Origin: Cryphonectria parasitica EP155
Lineage: Eukaryota > Ascomycota > Sordariomycetes > Diaporthales > Cryphonectriaceae
NCBI RefSeq assembly: GCF_011745365.1
Contig: NW_024468915.1
Coordinates: 1,900,653 to 1,964,652, forward strand
Length of the DNA stretch: 64,000 nt
Reading direction: 5' to 3'
Below are positions 56,327 to 64,000 of the stretch, piece after piece. The notes beneath the pieces were generated by a model. It saw only the letters and a list, made by a program, of their open reading frames with translations. It did not search any database and had not been told where the DNA came from. Positions within the stretch are counted from its first letter, which is position 1; every line of letters begins with the position of its first letter. Position numbers and translations under genes: made by a program.

Positions 56327-59197
56327 ATTGTGTGTGTCGCGTCGAGACTTTGTTGTGTTGGAGAAGCTGTCAGAAAGGATGCTCCCCGAAGGAGGGCAGA
56401 TAGTGATTCAAGGTGTTTCTCGTGTATAAGTCCTCAATTCTCCGTCGAGAGTTTCTTTGTCGGGAAAAAAAAGTTGGATCTCGGCCTCGGCCTAGAATCG
56501 GCTATGACGGATTACATAAGGAACTTGTGCTTCCATGTCCAAAGGTTGGACACCCCTCCCTTTCTTCTTTCTTTTTATTCTTCCTTCTTTTCCTTTTCTC
56601 CGCATTCTTGCTCTTCGATTTTCAAGAAATCTTAAATAGAATGATAAGGCGTTTATGGGCTCAATTTTAATACCAAAGCACCCGCATATCTATTCTGCGG
56701 TTCATTGTTTTTGATCGCAGCGTCTGTTCCACTCAAATTGTACTGGCGCCGGCAGCCCACAATACTTTACTCATCATCTGCAACCCAATTTTCAAGAAGA
56801 GAGCACCCGGAGTTCGATCCTCACGCAGTGCTGAGCTGGCTTTACGACTGCGAATCTTATCACACTCATATACATTTCCCAGCCCCAGAATCTTGCTCTC
56901 GTGATCCTCGTTTCTTGGGACTTGATTTAACTTCCAAATCCCAATTACGCGTTGTACGTCGGGGCCTGCGGGCGGGGCTGGACGCATTGAAATGATACCA
57001 AAGAAGAACGACCTCCATAAAGGTAGTATTTGCTGATACTGATCGCTTGGGTTAATTTGCTCACGAGAGAGTCCCATTATCAGGCCTCAGTTGTGCATGT
57101 GCAGGCAGCATCTCCGCCAGGCCAATGTCTCACCTTCAGCCTTGCGACGGCGAAAGATGCTCCCTGGAAATGGAAGCCGAGACGAGACCAGGTTCAGATG
57201 ATCACAATGGAAAATAATAAGTCAATCCATCATACCCAGATCAGCAAATATATCCAAGTTGTCGTATAAATCCTATACACTTAATTCCCCAAGATAGAAT
57301 CGTGGTCGTGGAAACGTGAACGCCGACGACAATGCTCAAGCCTCGTTTCTCATCACATGACCAGGCGCTGATAGGAACAGACCCGACGGGATCCCGACGG
57401 GGGTAAGCATGCTAGGGTTGACGCATTATTTACGTGACTGGCCCCCTCTTTGTTTACTTTGGCGCTCGGATTGTGCGGTGGCTTGGGTGTCCAGGTGTGA
57501 GCGGGGAAGTCAGGCGGACAGACAGTCTAAATGCAGAGCCCACCTCCCATACACGACGCTCGTGTTAAACCCCAACAAGAAGAGAAAGAAAGGTCTCTGT
57601 GGACAGGCTTGAGGAAAGAAAACGCGGTAAAAGAGAATAGAAAATAAATAAAAAAGGAGAAGACGGAAAAGCTCAACCTGCGGCATGCACTCCTCAAACA
57701 CGCTTCTTCATGCAGGGACTCATCACACGATTGTCTGGCCAGCAACATGAGCTCCACACCTCGCTCGCTCGGGAATTGCGTCGCCCGCGGGATTGAGGCC
57801 ATCGACAAGGTATCGCGCCCAAGTGGTTCCATCCGTCACCGTATCATCATGCGTATTGTGCATTGACTCGGTAGGAGCACTTCTTTTTGTTCCCCTATGG
57901 CTGCTGCTATCTGCACGTCAGATGCAGATCGACTGGTCAAAGTGCCAAGCCTTGAAAGAAAGAGGGGAAAAAAGAAGAAGAAGAAAAATCCTGCAGCAAT
58001 AGGTAGTTCTGTCGAATGATTTTCGGTCATCGTATTCTGTAGGATCCAGACGGGAGTCAGCAGCCAGGGGATCAAGCAGGGCAAAATATCCCCTTCCCCC
58101 CACCCCCGGGTAGGGACAGATTGACCCAAGCCGAAAGAGCTTTCAGGCCCTGAAGCTCTGGCGTTTCAGCCGATGAGGGGTTGATGGATGGAAAGGAAGA
58201 GACGGGGGAGGGAATAAGCCTGCTCTGCCCTGTCCTTTGTACCGTACTTGGTATCACTTGGTACTTTAGTAGATGTTGCTTGCTTGGTTGCTTGCTTGCT
58301 CGAAGCCGGACAGCGCAACCACACGACACACTACGCAGCCGGGTCACACGATGCATCATTGGCGGTTGCTTTACCCTGCTCAGCGCGCTAAAGCAAGCTT
58401 CTCGTACGGCTGATCGAGATGCTTACTGGCTGGCGAACCAGCGGTGTCGTTGTGCTGATACATCCTTTGAGTACGCGGTCGGCCAGCCAAGAAAACGCGC
58501 AAGCCGGACTGCCGGATCCGGATACAAAGTAAACAAAACAAGGAGGACACCGCAGATCGTACGTTTGATGATGATGTTGACACGCAAAAAAGATGAAAAT
58601 CCACAATTGGAGACGTGATCAGTCTCATGAAGAGAGAGACTTCATCGAGATCTTTGTATGTCAAGAGTAATAGAATAAAAAGATGAATAAGGCTGCCAGT
58701 TCCCGGTGGGCCAGGCAAGGGCATCCAAAGAGTGGGCTACTGCTCCATGGGCGCGTCGACGCGCCCTGTTGTTTGCCTTGATTTCTCTTGGGGATAAGAT
58801 CACCCACCGGTTGACCGCCCGGATGACGTCGGGGCCTGGCCGACAGATCACCAGCTGAGCGTGGGATCGGAATAATTGAGACAAGTCCCAAAAATGAGCC
58901 TGAGAGGCAGGCAGCCTTGGAAGCCCGTTCCTTGTCGCAGGACGCGAGGAGGAGGATCCATGAACCTCTCCGGAACGAACTAGATGATGGTGGGCGCGTG
59001 GCTGTCAGGGTGTCTCCCAGTGCGGGAAGAGCCATAGCTGCTCTTGGATTTTTCTTAGACCAATCCGGATCTTATTGCTTCGTTCTTGGAGGGTCGTGTA
59101 GTGTAATATTGCCACTAGATTCCTCCCGGATGTGGACCTGCTGATCACATTCTCTGTACCATACTACTATGGTACATACTATGGTAAATGACTCCTA

Positions 59198-59198
<1 letters not shown>

Positions 59199-59223
<25 letters not shown>
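59199..59223. repeat. (TC) microsatellite
   Basis: TC dinucleotide run in intergenic sequence, directly beside a block shared with 3192-3213. Confidence 0.9.
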
Positions 59224-59230
<7 letters not shown>

Positions 59231-62200
59231 GGGGGAGAGACCAGGCAAAGAGACGATTTTACGCGGGATCTACCGGCATCGTTGGCGCGTTCCGTCGGCC
59301 GCTCAAGTGTGTGTGTGGCTTTTGAGCTTCCTCAGGATCCTGATTGGAAGCTTGCACTTAAATAAGCCCATCGTTTGCGTCTTGGATGTCGGAAAGACAC
59401 CAAACAAGAACCAGTCAGCCTTTTCCTACGGCTGGTCCGACAGGGTCCGGAGGCTGTATGTACTATGGTATGTCTGTATTGTTGCCCAGCAGGTTGGCAG
59501 GGAATCGCGAGTGACGACATCTTTGCCTGTTTCGAGAGTACAGCTTCGTAAGTACATAGTATGGGTCTGTTTTGAACCACCGGGCCTCGAGCGCTGCTCA
59601 GAAACAAGACCGAAAGCGGGTCAGTTTTGAGATAGAGGTTGCCCGAGCCACTACCAGCAGCATCAGCGAGCGGTTGTTGGCGGTTTCCGGAGAGTGAGGA
59701 GCGAGTAGGAAGACCAAGTTGCAGTTCAGTCGTCGTGGAAACAGCCAGGCCAGCGAGTATGGAGATTGCCAGCGTCATGAATGGGTCCCCTTCGCTGTTG
59801 CACCGGCTTCTTTCTTTTTCTTTCTGACTTCTTTCTTTTCTCGTCCTTCGTTAGAACTTGACAGCAAAGGAGCCAAGCAATATCAGGTCTCCGCCGGGAT
59901 TGGACGCTGGAGTTGGAAGCTGGGGTCTGCATCGAATGATCCGTCCTGTCGAGTCAGTCCACAGGGCTGAAAGAGCATCATGCTTCAACTATAGCCGGAC
60001 TTGTTTTTCTTATCTTTTTGCGGTGCCGGGTTGACATGAAATTGAGATCAGGCCTGGTATAGAAACTCGGGAACTGTAGACATATTATAGCGAGTGTCCA
60101 ACACGCGATTGACCGCCGTGTATCATCCATCCCTCTGGAGGAGGTTGATGAGATCTCACGAGTCCGTCGTGGGAACTTGAAAAACGCAGATAGCTTGGTA
60201 CGGCACTATTACTGTAACCTTCTGCGGACATTGCCGTGATTGACGTTGAGGGTTCACCGGCTATAACTGCATGGACGTACCCTGATCTGCCCAATTTTAC
60301 AGAGCCAGCATGCCAGCCAGGTCCTAGGCACCTTGGCACGGGAAAAGCTGGTTAGATTTCTGTCCTGGGCCTTCATATCTGCGAGGTCATGGCTGCCGCT
60401 CAGTGTCTCAGTCCCTGATGTGAGCTGGACGACATATGGCCGGACAAACATTTCTTGCGGGCCAGATGACTGGAGAAGCAACGAGTGTACTCGTCTGAGC
60501 TATCGTGGTATCCAGAATACCATAGCCGACAGCACTTTCTCAGCACGCCGCGATTGACGACAGCGCATATGTATGCATGATACTGTATGACCAGGTTCCA
60601 AAGACTGGTGGAGTCAATGCTCATGTGGACTGTGCGAGCTGTTGCTGCAGAAACAAGCTCGGTTGTTGTTTCTAGAACAAAACGGGGCCTGCGGGCTGCA
60701 TAACCGTGACAACTGTAACCTGCAACCGCAGTGTACCATGAGGAAAACGCCTGATCAATCATCTGAGTTGGCCTCCTGGGCCGTTTCTCTGGCCGCATGA
60801 GAAGGAAGAATACCCAGAATTCCACAAAGTCTTTGGCTGTTGAGTTCTGAGAGACTCCCTCCTCCGACCACGAGCCCAAATCAGGGCTGGACTGCCTGTC
60901 TAGCCTTGCCCGGAGCTTTGAACAGTGCATAGTCGACGAGCATGAGATTTACGAAAAGGACTCTGGTTGCTGTGGACCGCCTGCCGTAAGGAGTTTGCTA
61001 ACCGTCAGACGAGAGCTGATAGGATTTTCGGGTGGCGAGGGCGAGTGAGCTCCACAGCCCGAGCATTTTCCTTTTTTCCTGCTTCTTCCTTTCTCATTGC
61101 GGCTCTCCCAGGCTGGTGTCTGTCTCGCTTTCATATGGCGGTTCCCGAGCCGCAAGACATGAATGACGACTAGCTGGTGTTTCTGGAATCTGAAGGCGAA
61201 CCACCAGATTGGTTCTCCGGAGCAAATGGTGCTGAAAATGGGGGAGGAATCTGGGGAACATAAGCCAGGCTCCGCCAGCTCCTTTCAGAGACTGCCAGTG
61301 GTCATTTCATACAGACCCTCCCTTATGATATTGACAGACGAGGCTCAATGGACAACTTCGTCATTGGTGATGATGTGAGGGTTGAATTGGAGAAAAGCCC
61401 CCCCCCCCTGGAGCGATTCTCGTTTCCTGCTTCCACAGTGCTCATCTGCAAACAAAGCTTGGAAAGGGAAAAGCCCTTGTCAGTGCAATCCATCGTGTAG
61501 TTCGCCGAGCAACCAGACGGAGGGGTGGAGATCTGTCCTGCATCCCTTGCGTTGACGAGGCTTTGACTGGCGGCAAGAGCTCTTTGCTGAGAGAGGGCTG
61601 TAACCAGAGCTGCTGCTGCTGCTGCGGCAAGCATAGAGTCGCCCAAGCAACAGAGCTATCAGACAGGCCCCCTTGGCCCCTGCCATAGCTCTCTGTACCC
61701 TGCTGTGTGGCCAAGGGCCCCCTGATACTCAACCCTTGTCTGAGCCCCACATGGACAAGACAAAGACATGTTCAGCGTGCCAGGCCATGACACCTTGTAG
61801 CGCCTTTCACCTTTTGCAGTTATGCCCTGTTCTAGGCTAACCTTGTGAACTTCCAAAAGCAATCCAGGTTGGTTGATACTTCTCGTCCTTGGCAACGACT
61901 TTGCTCTCGTTGCCCTTTGTGCTTCTCGATAAAGGTAGTTGGGCAGCCCTTGCCTTGGTATCTTCTCACAACTCTTTCCCTCCTCTTTCGACTTGTCCTG
62001 ACTCCCTCAACGTCACCTTTCCTTCCTCTCTCTCTCTCTCTCTCTCAACACCACAAATTCGACCGTTGAGATTCAACTCCGGTCTGTGGTTTCCCTCCTC
62101 CTTCCCACCTCCTCCCTCCGTTCCCCCCCCCCCCCCAGGTTGCTGCCGACGAATTAATTCATCTCTACTCCACCTGCGACATTCGTCTGGATGCGGAGTG

Positions 62201-62277
62201 TCCACTAACCCTGGTTTGAGCAGGAGCAACAGCAGTGCCAACAGCAAGGACTCCACTCCTTCTCTCTCTCGCCACAG

Positions 62278-62306
62278 CTGCTGCTGCTGCTGCTGCTGCT
62301 GCTGCT
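62278..62306. repeat. (CTG) trinucleotide repeat in cdc25 leader region
   Basis: About nine CTG units on the plus strand, outside any supported coding exon. It reads as Cys or Leu in the overlapping frames, which I do not take as genes. Confidence 0.85.
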
Positions 62307-62428
62307 ACACGCGCGCTCATCCAGTCGAACTGTGTGCCTTAATCCTGCTAGGGCCACCACATTCTCAGAGAAGGGCCTTGAGAAAGACGTCTCCGTACTC
62401 CTACATCCTACTACGGCCACGATCCTAA

Positions 62429-63162
62429 ATGGTGTCGACTCCTGTTGGACTTGAAGAAGCCAGTATCAGATTAGGGTTCCAGTGATCTTCTTCAGTTCTT
62501 CAGTTCCAGCAATTCTGATTCCAGCGTCTGTGTGCTATTTGCAACCTTCTCTGCTTGGCCGATATCTCACTTCACGCGCACGGCTTTCCCCGGAACATCT
62601 ACCCTCTCTTTTCCCATGAACCCTGAGAGACCATCTCTTACTTCCTAGCTCAGCACCCCAGTTGAAACCCTCGCGCACACGACTCGCCCTGCCCTGTGCT
62701 TTACCTTGGGATCGTCAGAGACCCTCAGTCAGAAGACCCACACCACTTCACTGTGTCCGGGGTCGAGGAAAGGGTCTTGGTACATCAATCCGCCAAAAAT
62801 TGGTGCTCAACGTGGACCTGTTCCGTTGCACTGGGCGACCGGAGCTGGGGGCAGCCTCCCTTTTAATTCGAACGCAAACCTCGAAATTTCAATTCTTCTC
62901 TGGTCTCAACTTGTTCTCCAAGAGAGGTCCAAGACCTCCAACAGCTTGACGACAGCAGCCTTTCGGGTTCGATTATCACCATCTAGTTGCAGCTTTAGGT
63001 TCCTCTACACCTACCTACCCACCTTGTCGGTCCACGACCGGCACATTCTTGCACGGCATTGACCTCAGTCGCTCTCACCTGCTCAGCTACCCTCACCACA
63101 ATCCTTAAGCTTCAGTTCCGAGACCGTGATCTTGCATGCAGCTCCCAAGGCTGACCGACTGA
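62429..63162 (+). promoter_or_regulatory. Possible upstream ORFs in the cdc25 leader
   Basis: Three very short ATG-to-stop frames precede the cdc25 start: 62429-62485 (18 codons plus stop), 62616-62648 (10 plus stop) and 63136-63162 (8 plus stop, ending 90 bases before the main ATG). They matter only if the transcript starts upstream of them, which is not known. Confidence 0.4.
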
Positions 63163-63252
63163 AGGCTCGTGGTTTGTGCCGCCTAGACCTGCATTGTCTT
63201 CGCTCCCTCTCTCTCTCTCTGGGTCTAGGCTGTCTGCCACTTCTCCCGAACC

Positions 63253-64000
63253 ATGGAGGCGTCTTCTCCCCTCGCTGCCATGCGCCCACCGGCCATGCCC
63301 TCCTTTGGCCACCCGGACATGTTTCGTCCTCGCGGCCACAATGCCTTCAATGGCGAGTCGAGAGGGTCCAGCATACTCTTCCGGGACCGTATTATGCCCA
63401 AGGGCAAGCCAGACTACTTTAACGTTAAGGGCGTGAACGGCTCCTCTCCCACTGCCAGCCTCGCAGCAGACCTGTCCCAGAACTTTCGTATCGACAACGA
63501 GGCAAGGTATGTACATCCTTCAGCCAAAGCTACCAGCCAATGTTCTTCACTAATACCTCTTCTTGTTCCTGTGACAGTCCGCGTTTTCCAACTCCTCGTC
63601 GAGCCCTCTTCACGACCAATACTATAATACATGCTTTTGACGGACGAGGTAAGAGCATACACCAGCATTGCTATTGGAACAAGTAGAATTGATAGCTTGC
63701 AGAGTACCAGACGACCCCTCCACTGCCGGCCACATCTTCTCCGAGTGGTATGGACATGGACGTGTCTCCTGTGCCCATGCACAAGGGCGCCTACGTGGCC
63801 CAGGTCGAGATACATTCGCCTACCCCGACGCTGAGTACTGATGACGACGAGGACATGATGCTGGACTCTCCTGCTCCTATAGCACGGCGTATCTCCGCGG
63901 ACAGACAGAAACCTGTGGCTGAGTAAGTGCACATGTCCAGCCTTCGGGCTCCGGCCTGTCGTTATTGACCCCTCTCTCTTGAGTAGCTGCCGCAAGTTGA
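63253..64000 (+). CDS. nimT: M-phase inducer phosphatase Cdc25/NimT, N-terminal part (cut by window edge)
   Basis: Cdc25 phosphatases remove the inhibitory phosphate from Cdk1 and trigger mitosis. Exons in the window are 63253-63506, 63578-63648, 63703-63922 and 63987 onward, all in phase, giving about 186 residues before the edge. The N-terminus MEASSPLAAMRPPAMPSFGH, the block GSSPTASLAADLSQNF, then SPRFPTPRRALF and YQTTPPLPATSSPSGMDMD follow the pattern I know from Aspergillus NimT. This is the regulatory, disordered part with several Ser-Pro/Thr-Pro sites that may be CDK targets; the rhodanese-like catalytic domain with its CX5R loop lies beyond 64000 and cannot be checked. The ATG has an AACCATGG context. 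Confidence 0.88.

Larger units (their letters stand above)
56327..63252. other. 6.9 kb gene-free gap between pol5 and cdc25
   Basis: It is the largest gap in the window. No open frame up to 180 codons resembles a known protein; the longer ones change character with every frame. It contains a TC microsatellite (59199-59223), TGCT repeats near 58274-58300, C11 and C14 runs (61398-61408, 62123-62136), a CTG repeat (62278-62306), TACTATGG/GTAC words, and two Forkhead-type words (57450-57457, 58529-58536). The part from about 61950 to 63252 is pyrimidine-rich and likely cdc25 leader, possibly with an intron acceptor after the C14 run (CCCCAG|GTTG). Long noncoding RNA is possible but unproven. Confidence 0.5.

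Noticed and set aside
56790..56860. tRNA-like B box (GAGTTCGATCC)
   Set aside because: The T stem does not pair beyond three bases and no A box or acceptor stem is found at the right distance.
60400..60930. 176-codon minus-strand frame in the large gap
   Set aside because: There are no family features, splice partners or compositional support; its length is within chance for moderately GC-rich DNA.
61889..62428. 179-codon plus-strand frame with Ser/Pro/Cys runs
   Set aside because: It is built from CT, C and CTG repeats in what looks like the cdc25 leader, with no conserved features.

Overview
The window looks like nuclear DNA of a filamentous ascomycete, most likely a Sordariomycete. The evidence is short GT-AG introns with CTAAC-like branch points, a dispersed 5S rRNA gene with a TATA box near -28, fungal families (2EXR, ERJ5-type J protein, NAD-dependent saccharopine dehydrogenase, NimT/Cdc25) and long, microsatellite-rich intergenic regions. 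I see no intact transposon, CRISPR array, tRNA gene or secondary-metabolite cluster. Exon boundaries were placed by hand from splice consensus, reading frame and family similarity, without RNA data.

Layout, left to right. 1-5430: gene-free, microsatellites, probable bem3 promoter and leader. 5431-10799 (+): Bem3-type RhoGAP with PX-like, PH and RhoGAP domains. 12137-12905 (-): small proline-rich protein. 14861-14979 (-): 5S rRNA. 15481-17614 (-): secreted serine carboxypeptidase. 19140-20357 (+): thioredoxin-PITH protein. 23909-25219 (+): 2EXR protein. 26442-28028 (-): MFS transporter. 28788-29776 (-): J-domain protein. 32133-33056 (+): unknown protein. 34016-35491 (-): ERJ5-like ER J protein. 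37657-38187 (+): PRA1-family membrane protein, followed after only 71 bases by an unknown acidic/basic protein (38259-39557, +). 40026-40988 (-): small one-membrane-span protein. 41828-43135 (+): saccharopine dehydrogenase. 44668-45666 (+): cysteine-rich single-pass membrane protein. 46367-47829 (+): F-box-like protein. 48386-48955 (-) and 49419-51078 (+): divergent cupin and fumarylacetoacetase-like genes. 51687-52764 (+): proteasome subunit alpha7. 53077-56326 (-): Pol5/MYBBP1A-like nucleolar protein. 56327-63252: large gene-free gap. 63253 to the right edge (+): N-terminal part of the Cdc25/NimT mitotic phosphatase, cut by the window.

These are mostly housekeeping genes (protein turnover, folding, secretory traffic, polarity, cell cycle, lysine synthesis) and do not form one pathway. 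The only local arrangements that suggest joint function are the PRA1/downstream pair and the divergent cupin/fumarylacetoacetase pair. The most distinctive observations are: an intron in the cysteine-rich membrane protein whose retention stays in frame and adds a second hydrophobic segment; the PRA1 tandem with overlapping open frames; a proteasome gene whose first coding exon is only the start codon; a 5S gene with a diverged interior but intact terminal helix and promoter; a Gcn4/CPC1-type site before the lysine gene; and short upstream ORFs before cdc25. I found no clearly new multi-gene system.
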